Below are positions 25,901-35,340 of a stretch of 64,000 nucleotides of DNA, piece by piece. Both the position numbers and the translations under genes were made by a program. The notes under the pieces were generated by a model, which saw only the letters and a list, made by a program, of their open reading frames with translations, searched no databases and had not been told where the DNA came from. Where the stretch lies: assembly GCF_905147365.1 (NCBI RefSeq), contig NC_056418.1, forward strand, positions 7,315,262-7,379,261, given 5' to 3'. How positions within the stretch are numbered: position 1 is the first letter of the stretch; each line of letters opens with the position of its first letter. The DNA comes from Aricia agestis (Eukaryota; Arthropoda; Insecta; Lepidoptera; Lycaenidae).

Positions 25901-28900
25901 TAGTTATTATCTATTACAACTGAGGACAGTACATCTCAACAGGTCTTCCGTTATGTTCAGTGTTTGAACTTTGAAGGAATGATTTGGATTATGAAAATAT
26001 TTTAAAAAATTGTCCCTTTACTATTTCTTTTTTTGTGTAGGCCAAACTCATTTCTACGGTAATGCCACCATCTTCATACAAGACTGCGCCGTACGGCTGG
26101 TATCAAACGCACGCACGCACACATCAACGTGACTTTAGATAGCTTGATTCTTCAATACAAAGCCTGTAGCCATCACCAGACACCTTTAATTAACGTCAAC
26201 TCAGTCACGGCTAGGCAAACCACCCTCAGGCCTTATTTCTGGCCAACCGCTGGCTGACGTTCCAAACGTTAATACTTAATAGTGATAACTGATAAAGTTT
26301 GCCTTTATGCAGGTGGACCACGAGGCGTAAGCACTAAGCGAGGAGCTACTCCGGGGCTATGCAAATTACGTTTTCGGCAACTGTGTGTAGACTGTTGCAG
26401 TAACGAGTTTCATTAATTTGTGGTTACGATCCCTTTACGAATTGATGTGTGATGTGGCCTGTGAGCCTTATTCCCCATTTTTCTCACAACACACCTTTGA
26501 CCGATTTTTTTCCGAAACATTTATGCCTGTTTTCACCAACCGCCTCGTAACGCTAAGTGGTCCTCTAGCGGCCATTAAGGATACATATCCTTCAAGATTT
26601 CACGAATTTTTGTGTGGACATGTTCGTCCTTAGGGCGTAAGAACTTTTGCAAAATATAACTTTTTTTTAATGTGTTTGTTTCAAGAGATATTTGACCCGC
26701 AAAGATCGCTAGGGAACACGTTAGGAGACTGTTGGTGAAAACAGGCATCAAAGTTTCTGAACTCTGTATATATTTTTGGAAAGTATGATTGTATTGCAAG
26801 AATTTGACAATATTTGATAAGCCAACTGTACAGGTCTTGGCCGTGAAGTTAAGTCAAGGTTTAAATATATATACTAAGTATCTCCATATCCAATTTCAGA
26901 AATATCGGTTCAGCGGTTTGGGCGTAAAGAGTCAACAGACAGATGGACAAATACACTTTCGCATTTATAATATTAGCATGGATCATGAGTTCTCTATCAG
27001 ATTCCAGACTTATGAAAGTGTCAACTTTAAAATCTGAGTTAACCCAGATCATTATTTCCATGTTAAAATTTAGTAAGTACTGAATATTGCATATTTTTTT
27101 ATTCCGACTTGTTCTGTAATGTAAATATAACATATTTTGTAACAAATTGCTTACCTAAGACTTGATTAAATATTTTATCAAAATTTACTTCATTCTTCTT
27201 CTCCATGTATTTGTGCATGACGCTCCGTACACTGAAACAATTAAAATATATGTATGCATTTCTTATTATGACAAAGAGGCAGAAATTGGCAGACTTATAA
27301 TTCGGCTGCCTGTCTCAAAACCTATTAAGGGCCAACAACGTACAGGAGAGCTGCGCATAAACATAATATAGTTCAGTACTGGATAGTGCAATTACTTAGT
27401 ATTGATGCTTTAAAAATAAATCTACTTCTAAATGAATTTTTAACGCTAGTGTTTTTGTATTCGCTAGGGACCTAGACCGTAGGTAAGGAAGTTAATGCAA
27501 TAAAACGGTTTTTCTAAAAAGTGTCCCTTACTAGGTTTTGAAATAAGGCACTCAAATTATTACAACACAGCTGCAAACAGCATAATATTGTAATTGATGG
27601 TTATTGATGGTATTAAAATTCTTGAAATGTAGTAATTTAATACCCCAGCAGGCTAAGCATAGCGACAATAGAAGTGTGAAGAATAAAAATACTGACAGAT
27701 GTAAGGGATACATTAAAGATTTCCTTTGTCAATCTATCACTCTTTTACCTCTGTAGATAGAAACCCTTTCCATGGCATTCTATTAATTAATATGTCTCAT
27801 GATTGGAAATTAAATATTTTGTTGTTTGCAGCTATATAATAGGGTTACTTATGCCAGTCTGAATTAAAGAATAATGGGGAAAATTTGTAGAAATTGGGAC
27901 AACCGTCTAATAGCAACATGTTGCTTTTAAAAACGATAGGATTTTTTGGACAGCAGAATCAATTGTTATGAACTTTTTGGGACAGAAGGAAGATGATATA
28001 ATATAATATTAGGGTACATAATTTTTATATATAAAAGGTAAACTACTAATCTCTGAACCGAAGTATATTTAAATAGGAATTTAAGTGGCAGATATAGCAA
28101 TTGTTATACAAAGCAACTTAGGTTTCTTAAATCATCATTATGATTATCATCAGCTTGTAATAGCTAAAACAGACCAATCAGTTTAATGTATAATATATTA
28201 AAAATCAATTTTTATAATTGAACCATTACAGTTATTAATTGTATTAGCACATTTTTAATTTTACCTAAGCTATGGTGCATATATTTAAATATAGAATAAA
28301 TTATACTCACATAATATCATACTTATTTTCTATCTAGTCTGTTTAGTTAAGTACCCTCACAGAAGTCTACTGTTCTGATTTTAAGCAAATGGGGTGCCAA
28401 TAGATTAGTTATTGTGCTATGGGCGACATAGGCTACATTTTTTTTCAACACTTGGTATTTTATGTAGTCAAGACTCAGGTTTTTTTTTTAAACTTATAAC
28501 TTGTTAAAAACAAGCTCCATGTTGCCTTTTCCAATCTGTAGTACTGTATCGTAAGGTAATAAATAATAATAATTTAAAGTAAATACAGAAGTCTGTCACA
28601 TACAATTGAAAACTCTTTGTCAATTGAGTACAATATTGTAATACAATACTAAAATAAATAAATAAAATAAAATAAAATAGCCCTTTATTCTGTGTTTACA
28701 AGTTTTCTTTACAAGTTTTTTGGTTTAATTGTTCACATCAAAATATATAATCAGTGTTCAAAAGTTTGATTTATTACATTTAACACAGTGTGCCTCTCAG
28801 CATAGGCCTCCTTCAATGACTTTAACTATTTTAATTATTTTGGAAGCTGTCTCCAGTTTGTGTTTTAAATTCTCTTGTAAGTAAGATAATATGTGTACGT

Positions 28901-31900
28901 CAAAAATTGTCACAGGCTGTCAGGCCTGTGACAATTTTTGATTGTAGAAGGATTGCTAAGTTCCAAGTTTAGTATTTCTAGTATGTCAGTGATTCCTACA
29001 AATACTATAATATTCTAAAGAGTTCTAATGTTCAAAGTTTTAATTTGGAGACTTTTGCATCTTTTCTGCATCTTTTCTTGTTCGTTGAAGGGTGATGGTC
29101 TGACGTCTCACGGGGACCAGCCGGATTGAGACCTTTTCTCTTAGTATTTAAAAACATATTTGGTTGCTATTGTTTGCTTCCGGAGGCGACATTTGTTCTT
29201 GCGCAGTTCATGTTTTGAAATGCGTTAGTTTTATTTATTTTTGTAGCTGTGTTGCTGCTGCCAGATTGGTTTAGATTTTTTGATGGTGTTTTTGATGGGG
29301 ATTCTGGTTTACCCGTGGCTTTATTATGAGTTTAACATATTTAATTATAGCTACATTTCCTTTCTCGTTTTCTTCTTTCTGTCTGCTTTTCAGTTCTTTT
29401 CTCGTTTTCAAAACTTCAGGTGGGTAATCCTCAGTGGCGTAAGTAGGTGTTATAAATTTCTTGTTATTTTGTAGAATGTCGTATTTTCTCCATTCCAGTG
29501 TAAGTCTTATAAGGATAGGTCTAGTTTTGTTGATGTTCTTATTGCCCAGTCTATGGACTTCGCTGATTTCCCATTTGTCAAAGCTGGTGATGTCTGCTTG
29601 TTCTGCCATTGTATTTAAGACTTCTAACACTAAGTCCAGTAAGTCTGTTCTTTTTTGTTCTTTCTCTTCGATCCTGTGAAGTATGATATTATTCTTTCTA
29701 TTGCTTTTCTCTAGGTGTCGAACTTTCTGTTTTAACATGTTCACTTCTTCTTGGAGTTTCTTTTTTTCTTCGAAGAAAGGTTTCAATTTTTCATCAATCG
29801 TAAGTGCCATAGATGTAGCAAAATTTTCCGTCAGAATTGTTGTTTGCCGTTTAAACTCGTTGCTGCTTAATTTCCTTTATCGTTTCGTTCATCTTTACGC
29901 CGATATCTTTTATAAAATCTTCCATTTGTTTTTCCATGTTTACCGTATCACCTTTAGGTTGTCAATTTGACGTATGAAAACGTTGGCGCTTTGTAGGTAG
30001 CTATATACACTGTGTAACAAAAATAAGTGATAATACTTTAGGGTGTGTACGTGTTCCTTGTAGAGAGTTCACTGTGAAAGTAGCAGCGCTGAAAGACAAA
30101 AAATTTTTTTCACTTTTGTATGGGCAAGGACCCGAGCGTCACGAGTTTCCCCATACAAAAGTGAAAAAATTTTTTGGTCTTTCAGCGCTGCTACTTTCAC
30201 AGTAAACTCTCTATAAGGAACACATACACACCCTAAAGTATTATCACTTATTTTTGTTACACCTTGTATGTATACGTATATATGCTTTCGTTATTTCACT
30301 GTTTTATGCTCGAAATCACACAAGAATAGTTAAAACTTATGGCTTATCCTTTTCACGGGTTCTTGCACTGCACTTTGGTTTATAGTCCTTGTGGTTAACA
30401 GCGGTATTTTCACAGAAATTAGTTTAAATCCCGCACTGAAGTTACGACACGATGTTACTTGATTTATACAATACTACCATAATACATATTTATTAGATAG
30501 ATTAATACAATACTACCTGTACTCAATTGAGAAAGAGTTTTCAATTGTATGTGACAGACATTTATTTGTTATAAGTACCTTTTTTTAATAATACTTTTTG
30601 TTACTCTGTGAATGGTGTGGGTTAGAATAGAATAGAAAATACTTTGTTCAGTACAACTTTAAACTAAACTTAAAACACAATGAAGGAAAACTATGTCCAA
30701 GTAATGTACAGTGTGTAATTTTTGTAATTGTTTCTAATTTAACCTTTCAACCCCCATATATCATGGTTGAATCGGAAACAACAGAATAAAATATAATTTC
30801 CAAGAATCCACAATCGAAGGATTAAATATTATAACATGTTACATGTAATTGCTTTTTGTGCCAATAAAGGGAAAGGTTTTTTTGGTTCAAAAATTATAAG
30901 TCCACGGAGCCCTGCTACGCAGGGCTCCTATTTCTGGGTGGTTCACAAAAAAATAACCACAATGGCCAAGGGATTAGCCATCGTGGTTATTAGTTAGCCA
31001 TCTAGGGTTGCCAACTTCAAATTTGAAAATCCAGGATTTGAAGTTGGAAAAACCAGGACAATTCAGTTTAAAAACAGGACGCATTAATAGAGTTGCAATA
31101 GTTAAATAAATATCTAGTGAAAACAGGTGAAATGGAATTTAAGTAATTAAAATAATCACATTTTTGTGGCATGTTGCGCCTTTGTTTTGAAACAGCATGG
31201 CAGCGCGGCAACACAATTGCTGCGAGCCGTGAGGCCACTAGTAGCTTAAAATTTGAGAAGAGGCACATAAATTTTAAAATTTAAAAACCCAGGACCCAGG
31301 ATGCTGCTTAAAAACTATTCCGGACGTCCCAGGATACTACAAAAACCAGGACATGTCTTGGGAAAACAGGGGGGGTGTATGGGGGTGGAAGTGGTACAGG
31401 GAAGGTTTCTAAACCTTAGCCTTATTTTGTTTCAGAGTTATTTAAACTAAATAACTTTTATAGCAAAGTTTCTATGAGTGTTATTTTATTACCCACCCTT
31501 CTGATGAGCATCTGACAAAATATTATTGTGTTAATAACAATAACAATATATGTATTTAAAAATATTCAATATATAACTGACTGACTGTATACAGTGCTCC
31601 CTGAACCTAATAATATGTATTGTGTAGAAGTTATGACATAAAATAGGTTATATGCAACAGATGCTTATTTAATATTGTTGCCATTTAGTTCAATTTTTAA
31701 AAAAACTTGTCTCTTGTACTTCCTGAAGTACACGAGACAAGTTTTGGTTTTATTTACAAAATCAATTTTGTAAACAATGAGTATTGAACACTCCCTGTGG
31801 ATTGAGGTTACGGCGCGGGGACGGGCCTCCGCGTTAACCGTACCTTGGATCTGGTAAGACGATTTTTTTGCTTGCTCTGGCAGCTGGAGTGCATTTTGAC

Positions 31901-31956
31901 TTCTCCATTGCCATCAAGTAGCTGACGTCTGCCAGCACTGCCTCGAGGTCCGCCAT
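13831..31956 (-). CDS. Gprk1: GRK2-type G-protein-coupled receptor kinase, exons 1-4 (5' part only)
   Basis: Four minus-strand exons join in phase to residues 1-122 of a GRK2/3 (beta-ARK, Drosophila Gprk1) protein. The first 19 residues (MADLEAVLADVSYLMAMEK) are as in the vertebrate and fly proteins; this N-terminal helix docks on active receptors. Next come the linker PAARASKK, SVRSVM and the start of the RGS-homology domain (YLLFKEFC, LKFYEE, DNFIMKELLAHSH). GRK2-type kinases phosphorylate agonist-occupied receptors at the membrane, and the RGS-homology domain of vertebrate GRK2 binds G-alpha-q. The rest of the RGS-homology domain, the kinase domain and the PH domain are not visible. I found no further exon in 1-13830, so the next intron is either over 13.8 kb or holds an exon I missed. 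Introns are 4.6, 12.8 and 0.37 kb, full of mobile elements. Confidence 0.95.
14302..14375 (-). CDS. Gprk1: GRK exon 3
   Basis: 74 bases encoding YLLFKEFCEQTSDEPVPQLK and FYEE, the start of the RGS-homology domain. Acceptor GTTGCAG, donor GAG/GTAAGT. Confidence 0.94.
14485..15474 (+). mobile_element. Helitron-like element, family B copy 1, with nested insertion
   Basis: Starts TCTTATATCTTTAAACGAGC after an A. Left part matches 37289-37585 up to TGAG; the match resumes after the 634-base insertion. Hairpin ACCGAGCAAAGCTCGGT near the right end; the CTAG terminus has mutated. Confidence 0.75.
14723..15356. mobile_element. Small LTR-bounded element (TRIM-like) nested in Helitron B
   Basis: Two direct repeats, 14723-14883 (161 bases) and 15184-15356 (173 bases), flank a 300-base GC-rich interior without pol. 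TGAG is duplicated on both sides, and the undisturbed site is seen in the Helitron at 37289. The repeats start TTTAACG rather than TG but end in CA, and each contains GTATATATC, a possible TATA box. A purine tract GAGGGGCGGGGAG lies about 56 bases before the right repeat. Confidence 0.7.
15480..15980. other. Non-coding, GC-rich patch at 15780-15910
   Basis: No repeat ends or protein-like frame recognised; the GC patch may be an old LINE fragment. Confidence 0.3.
15983..16193. mobile_element. Foldback MITE, family C copy 2
   Basis: AGGGTGTAACAAAACAAAGTG on the left and TTTTGTTATACCCTG on the right, TA flanks. A second, partial copy (GGGACACATACAAACCCTAA) lies at 16574-16632. Confidence 0.7.
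16831..17050. mobile_element. PIF/Harbinger-like foldback MITE
   Basis: AGGAGTGAGCACACTGAGAC and complement as ends, arms of about 90 bases, TTA on both flanks. Arms carry ATCCGCCTCCATACAATTTG. Confidence 0.8.
17169..17707 (-). mobile_element. Helitron-like element, family D
   Basis: CTAGCGATCCGCCCGGCGTC at the left; the right part (GTTGCGTAGTTTTAAAGATT) recurs at 57680-57775. A second left end is at 54264. Contains an internal duplicated TTTTTTCCACATT block. Confidence 0.5.
17710..18332 (-). mobile_element. Helitron-like element, family A variant
   Basis: CTAGCTGTTGCCCGCGACTT at the left and TTTCGCATTTATAATATTAA...GA before T at the right, with the family-A phrase TTTCATTCCAATCGGTTCGG. Confidence 0.65.
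18340..18955. other. Non-coding with a 37-base tandem duplication at 18644-18713
   Basis: AATTATAACAAATGACGTTT followed by CACGTTTCA occurs twice. Nothing else recognised. Confidence 0.5.
18960..19345. repeat. Compound inverted/direct repeat with GCCTGCGCAGGC dyads
   Basis: A block with GCGCAAAATCGAAAACCAAT, GTGACACCTGCGC and CGGTAGACCGTAGCGT occurs twice in direct order, and parts occur inverted at 19005-19065. Probably a rearranged MITE. Confidence 0.6.
19346..19990. other. Non-coding, nothing recognised
   Basis: No coding frame or repeat ends seen. Confidence 0.4.
19992..20192 (-). mobile_element. Helitron-like element, family B copy 2, intact ends
   Basis: On the minus strand: A, then TCTTATATCTTTAAACGAGC to hairpin TACCGAGCGAAGCTCGGT, then CTAG, then T. 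201 bases; the cleanest example of the family in the window. Confidence 0.85.
20484..21187 (-). mobile_element. Helitron-like element, family C
   Basis: CTAG followed by hairpin GGTCGAAATTCGACC (20500-20514) at the left; ...GA before T at the right (TC after A on the minus strand). Contains a run of 24 A near 21141-21164. Confidence 0.6.
21190..21680. other. Non-coding, nothing recognised
   Basis: No coding frame or repeat ends seen. Confidence 0.4.
21683..22974 (+). mobile_element. mariner element, copy 2 (open transposase)
   Basis: 1292 bases, inverted ends of about 28 bases starting CGAGGGCTGCTATTTATGTA, TA duplicated at 21681-21682 and 22975-22976. Lies in GRK intron 2, antisense to the gene. 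Confidence 0.97.
21857..22909 (+). CDS. mariner transposase, 350 residues, apparently intact
   Basis: Cut-and-paste transposase that binds the element ends and moves it to TA sites. N-terminal two-helix-turn-helix DNA-binding region (1-115), linker motif WIPHNL (121-126; WVPHEL in the family), then the catalytic domain with D160 (YTGDESW), D252 (HHDNASCHT) and D287 (YSPDLAPNDFFLFP). The last two Asp have 34 residues between them, the DD34D pattern of true mariners. Length matches the usual 345-350. I chose the ATG at 21857 because the family start is MDL...; an in-frame ATG at 21818 would add 13 residues. No stop or frameshift. Whether it is expressed or active is unknown. Subfamily not assigned. 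Confidence 0.95.
   Translation: MDLTREHFRAMIYYDFRRGLNQQQCFIQLTATFGDEAPSKTTVYHWYSEFNRGRSMLTDENKEGRPKTAVVPQNIDAVRELIMRDRHVTYREIEASLGISMTSIHKILHEHLAVKKICSRWIPHNLTIDQKRAHVDWCKKMIKKYNRGTSKAVYNIYTGDESWIYAYDPETKQQSTVWVFQDEPKPTKVTRAKSTLKQMVACFFVINGHVATVPLENRKTVNSEWYTTICLPEVFEEIRKDNRQRRIILHHDNASCHTSAETTQFLEGQKIELTGHPPYSPDLAPNDFFLFPYAKNKLRGQRFSSREEAVDAFKMHVLEIPQSEWKRCYENWFQRMQKCVDHRGEYFEKQ
22980..23410. other. Non-coding, nothing recognised
   Basis: AT-rich; no coding frame or repeat ends seen. Confidence 0.4.
23412..23560 (-). mobile_element. Helitron-like fragment next to a (GAA)n run
   Basis: CTAGCTGTCCCGGTGAACTT at the left, family phrase CAGCCCAATCCGTTCAGCCG inside. The right end abuts an AAGAAGAAGATAAGAAGAAG microsatellite (23556-23582). 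Confidence 0.55.
23855..24055 (+). other. Small open frame, possible transposon protein remnant
   Basis: From the internal Met at 23900 it reads MAGSSNASSHYVKADTRSLP and KVRNVMLVEFI. This faintly recalls the start of insect YqaJ/SWIM-type unknown proteins. No introns or continuation; low confidence. Confidence 0.2.
24060..24740. other. Non-coding, nothing recognised
   Basis: No coding frame or repeat ends seen. Confidence 0.4.
24750..25290. repeat. Diverged inverted repeat pair, arms about 150 bases
   Basis: 24750-24900 (TTCTAAGTCTTTCTATCAGC... TTTTGATAAAAT) is the inverted, diverged counterpart of 25139-25290. Probably an old DNA-transposon derivative. Confidence 0.65.
25431..25903 (+). 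mobile_element. Helitron-like element, family B copy 3, with nested LINE tail
   Basis: TC start after A, hairpin ACCGAGCAAAGCTCGGT, CTAG end before T. The interior TA tract is interrupted at 25466-25745 by a minus-strand LINE 3' fragment with an (AAT)n tail (AATAATAATCTTTATTTAAA). Confidence 0.8.
26520..26755. mobile_element. MITE with ATGCCTGTTTTCACCAAC ends
   Basis: Left arm ATGCCTGTTTTCACCAACCG, right arm complement near 26730-26750. The open frames here follow from the arms. Confidence 0.65.
26870..26985 (-). mobile_element. Helitron family A fragment
   Basis: TATCTCCATATCCAATTTCA, ATCGGTTCAGCGGTTTGGGC and TTTCGCATTTATAATATTAG phrases of the family; the CTAG end is missing. Confidence 0.6.
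27155..27231 (-). CDS. Gprk1: GRK exon 2
   Basis: 77 bases between TTTCAG and TTAG/GTAAGC. Encodes SVRSVMHKYMEKK and NFDKIFNQVLG; the family has RSVMQKYL and FEKIFNQKLG. Phases match exons 1 and 3. Confidence 0.93.
27240..28650. other. GRK intron 1, AT-rich, nothing recognised
   Basis: No coding frame or repeat ends seen. Confidence 0.4.
28900..28941. repeat. Perfect 18-base-arm hairpin
   Basis: TCAAAAATTGTCACAGGC, loop TGTCAG, then the exact complement. Lies inside the LINE remnant. Confidence 0.9.
29271..29937 (-). pseudogene. LINE ORF1 protein (L1/transposase_22-like), one frameshift
   Basis: Starts MEKQMEDFIKDIGVKMNETI; a one-base frame break near 29870 precedes the long open part 29271-29810. 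That part has a coiled coil (KKLQEEVNMLKQKVRHLEKS), KNNIILHRIEE, EVHRLGNKN and RPILIRLT, the layout of LINE ORF1 RNA-binding proteins. Basic tail. Confidence 0.75.
30008..30266. mobile_element. Foldback MITE, family C copy 3, almost fully palindromic
   Basis: TA flanks. Arms of about 115 bases share AAAATAAGTGATAATACTTT, GTAGCAGCGCTGAAAGAC and CACTTTTGTATGGG. The transcript would fold into a long hairpin. Confidence 0.85.
30280..30890. other. Non-coding, nothing recognised
   Basis: A copy of ATACAATACTACC repeats; otherwise no features. Confidence 0.4.
30891..31375. repeat. Hairpin and CTAGGGTTGCCAACTT-type repeat
   Basis: GGAGCCCTGCTACGCAGGGCTCC is a perfect dyad near 30905. From 31010 a repeat starts CTAGGGTTGCCAACTT, related to the end of the MITE at 49427-49677. 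Confidence 0.45.
31844..31956 (-). CDS. Gprk1: GRK exon 1 with start codon
   Basis: Encodes residues 1-37 plus two bases. The ATG is at 31956-31954; donor CCAAG/GTACGG. The near-exact match to the family N-terminus fixes the start. Confidence 0.95.
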
Positions 31957-32573
31957 TTTGATATATTATCACTCTCACAATAAAAGCTAAACACTTGCAC
32001 TTTTAACACAAACACAGAAGTACACTGGATTTACTAGCAGCTCCCTCAGTGCCAGTCATAACCTGCCCTACATGATGAGTACTTATTATTTTATAACACC
32101 ATTGGTTATTGGAAAATGACACATCGCTCATGATAGTTTATTGGATAGATATCAAAAACACGAGTTATAAATTGACTTTACATAAGGTAAATAAAACACT
32201 TTATTTATTTTACTCCGCGAAAACGTCAGATAACTTAGCACTTTTTACAAAATACGAAATAACACCTGATCGCTCGCCCGCGAGCCGTCATTTCTTTCAC
32301 AAACTTGGTCTTGCATTTTGCAACATTTTTACATTTTTTTATTATTTTGCGAAATGTCAAATGTCAGATGAGTTTGAAGTTTGTCTATGCCAGGAGTATA
32401 ATTTTTTAATAAAAAATTAGGCCCTAACATCAAGTGCAACATGCCCAAAGGACCGAGTGAGGCCTGCGGGCACGCTGCACGGGCGCGGGCGGCGCGGCGG
32501 CCGAACGAACCTACGGGCCCCGTAGTAAAAAAATGTATGAAAAAAATCATGTTGAGTTTTGTCAGGCATGTAA

Positions 32574-32737
32574 GGCTGGCCTCACACAGCCGGAATTTCA
32601 TAATCGGAAACTCATATTCTTTATGAAATTCATAATCTGAAAAAATTAGAATGTGTTATGTGTGTGGAGCGTACTGATATTTCTGAATTAATAATATGAA
32701 TTTCCGATTATGAAATTCCGGCTGTGTGAGGCCAGCC
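32574..32737. mobile_element. Foldback MITE in the GRK-ABCB6 intergenic region
   Basis: GGCTGGCCTCACACAGCCGG and exact complement as ends; arms about 45 bases (ATTTCATAATCGGAAA). Confidence 0.85.
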
Positions 32738-32797
32738 GAGGGTGCCGGTCGCCGGGGTGCTAGGTGTTGTGTTTTTGTATTGTTTTCCTATTTTTAA

Positions 32798-32938
32798 TCC
32801 TCTATACTAATGTTATAAATGTGAAAGTGGGTCTGTCTGTCTGTCTGTTACCTCTTCGCGCCCAAACCGCTCGACCGATTTTGCTGAAATTGGGCATGGA
32901 GATACTTTGAATATTGGGAAAGGACATAGGATACTTTG
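32798..32938 (+). mobile_element. Helitron family A 5' fragment
   Basis: Starts TC after A, TCTATACTAATGTTATAAA-like, (TCTG)n, CGACCGATTTTGCTGAAATT. Inserted in a diverged third copy of the 34.2-34.8 kb repeat (sequence before 32798 and after 32938 matches it). Confidence 0.65.
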
Positions 32939-33376
32939 AACTTCGAGAAAAGTGCTTTTTTATGTTCCCGTCAAAACTCCATTGCGAGTTTCAGTAAAGA
33001 ATAATTCTCCGAGGCCCCTCAAAATGTGGTCACAACTCACAAGTCACAACTCACACGCTCTTTACTACTTCCCTATTAAACATACAGCCTTAGGACCAAA
33101 CACACGTTATTCTTCATTTATTTAAGTATCTGATTAAAAAAAAACATCTATAATTATTTATAGTTATTCTTTAATTGTTTTCTAAAAAATGTAAAATTTT
33201 CGTAACTTTTGTGGCACTATTTTCGTGGATTTTCACCCATGAAAGTTACCTAGTGACCTACGAAAGCTACGTAGGCTGTTTTGTACACCGTTATCCTATG
33301 TGAATTAGCTATAGTATTGTATTTCCAGCTATGGAATTGGTACCCTGAACAAATTTTTCACTCTACTAGATTCCAA

Positions 33377-33570
<194 letters not shown>

Positions 33571-33778
33571 AAAATAATACATCCAAAAAATCAATACCTT
33601 ACCGACAAGTTACGTGAAATAATTAATTTTAAAATTTCCATTTATCATACGTAATGTTTGCCGGAAGTGTTAAAATTTTTCAGAATTGAGTACTTTGTAT
33701 CAAAGATAAATATCTAAAGAACTGCTTATCAATTTCTTTGTACGATTTGCGATTTTTAAGCCCAAAAAAAAGACAGAA

Positions 33779-33910
33779 GAACTTGGGCGGGGGCGCTGCT
33801 GGTAAAGAAGAACTGCTAATAATTGTCAAATATGTCGTTTTTGTATGTGGTTACTGGTTAGTTCCTTTTTTCGCCACCTTCATTTAAAGCTTTGCCGAGC
33901 TTTCTTGGCC
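33779..33910. repeat. Dispersed repeat, second copy at 40612-40730
   Basis: Shared phrases: CGCTGCTGGTAAAG, TTAGTTCCTTTTTTCGCCAC and CATTTAAAGC. Class unknown. Confidence 0.6.
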
Positions 33911-34187
33911 GCCATTTGCGGTAGTCAAATTGCAACAATATTTTTTTCAATAATAATTAAATATCGAATAGTTCTTTAAAAATCTATTATAAAAAATCAT
34001 TATACTTAATTAATAATAAGTGTCTGGGTGTCTGTCAATTTTTTTACATATTAAGTACTTTCATAATTTAATTTAAGAATATTTAAACTAAGTATTGCAC
34101 TAGCAGGTACTATGCAAATAATGTAATACTTATCTACGTACTTTATGTTTAAACTTCGCATATAACTGTATCCTGTCGGAATGTGAA

Positions 34188-34790
34188 AATCCTTTTCTAA
34201 AATTGTGTGAACTGGGTTTTTAATGTGTTGCTAAGATTTAAAGGATATTAACCATTAGATATTCGTTATCGTGCACAAGACGCACAAGTGTAGGAAAGTG
34301 ATGCAGTATTTACAAACGTGCTATTTTGCGTTCCCTCCAAAACTCCATCGAAAGCTTCAGTACAGCGCGTCTACCACTTTACTGAATCAACCGACTTGAC
34401 TTCGTGACTGTATTGACTTTTACAGACTTTCACTAGACTTTAGACTTTGTACTGTCGACTGGGTTTTGCTGGGAATACGAAAGAGTGATGTTGTGTTTTT
34501 GTATTATTTTCCTAAAATTGTGTTATTTCGGTTTTAGTGTGTGATGTTGGTAGAGTATTAACCATTAAATATTCGATGTCGTACACATAACACAAGTGTG
34601 GGCAAGTGATACAACTTCAAGAAACGTGCCATTTTGTGTTCCCTCCAAAACTCCATCGAAAGTTTTAGTAAAGGGTCTAACACTTTACTAAAACAACTGA
34701 CTTGACTCGTTGACCTTACTAACTACTTTTATAGACTTTTACTAGATTTTCGACTTGACGATCATCTGGAAAAACGACTTTAAATTTAGT
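34188..34790. repeat. Tandem duplication, 308-base period, upstream of ABCB6
   Basis: TTCCCTCCAAAACTCCATCG starts at 34331 and 34639; flanking ATTAACCATTA.ATATTCG and CACAAGTGT also repeat. A third, older copy is split by the Helitron at 32798. Confidence 0.8.
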
Positions 34791-34932
34791 AAACTTTTCA
34801 CGAAATTTTTTATGCCATGATTAAAAAGCCGAGCGCCATATTATGAAAAAATAATACTGTCGACTGTCACCAAACAGATCTGTCAAATCTGTCAAGTGTC
34901 CTACGTCAAAGACATCAGTTTTTATTCATTCC

Positions 34933-34963
34933 CATAGACATAATATATTATATTATGTCTATG
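34933..34963. repeat. Perfect 15-base-arm palindrome upstream of ABCB6
   Basis: CATAGACATAATATA, a single T, then the exact complement. About 380 bases before the ABCB6 start codon. Confidence 0.9.
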
Positions 34964-34964
34964 T

Positions 34965-35340
34965 TCATTCCGGTGCTTACAAATCAAGAAATGAAAATTG
35001 CGATGATTTGATAATAATTTTTAGAATTGCAGCAGCATCTATTCGTACTTTATCAGTACTTACCAATCTTGAGGTATTCCGGGCTTAACATCAAGTGCTT
35101 ATGATATTCGGTGGAAAACGGTAAGTTTCGTTATTATAATAATTTATGTATATTATATTATTTTTACGCGTAATGTGCACCTAATTATAATAATAAGTAT
35201 TTACTATAGTTATTTGCTGTATTTTCCCTTGGGTGAAATGTAAGAATAGCTAGTACTCTAGTAAATGCTTCAAATAATGCGTACCGACTAATGGTTCTCT
35301 AACAAAAGTATTCACTAAATTTTTATACGTTATAGATAAA
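34965..35340 (+). promoter_or_regulatory. ABCB6 leader region with a possible 5'UTR intron
   Basis: A good donor (AACG followed by GTAAGT) lies at 35120/35121 and an acceptor-like TTATAG ends at 35335, six bases before the ATG. This would give a 5'UTR exon ending at 35120 and a 215-base intron. No TATA box is evident. Transcript data would be needed to confirm; this is inference from splice motifs only. Confidence 0.3.

Larger units (their letters stand above)
28653..29937 (-). mobile_element. LINE with ORF1, most of ORF2 deleted
   Basis: Minus strand: ORF1 from 29937, then a short diverged stretch, then a 3' tail GAATAAAGGGCTATTTTATT with (TTTTA)n at 28653-28690. About 600 bases separate ORF1 from the tail, too little for ORF2, so the reverse transcriptase is lost. 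Confidence 0.75.

Noticed and set aside
29271..29810. Host coiled-coil protein gene
   Set aside because: Motif layout, upstream frameshift and LINE tail downstream make it LINE ORF1.
32441..32626. GC-rich open frame near the GRK start (GPSEACGHAARARAARRPNE)
   Set aside because: No splice or family support; the composition resembles repeat or CpG-rich promoter-side sequence.
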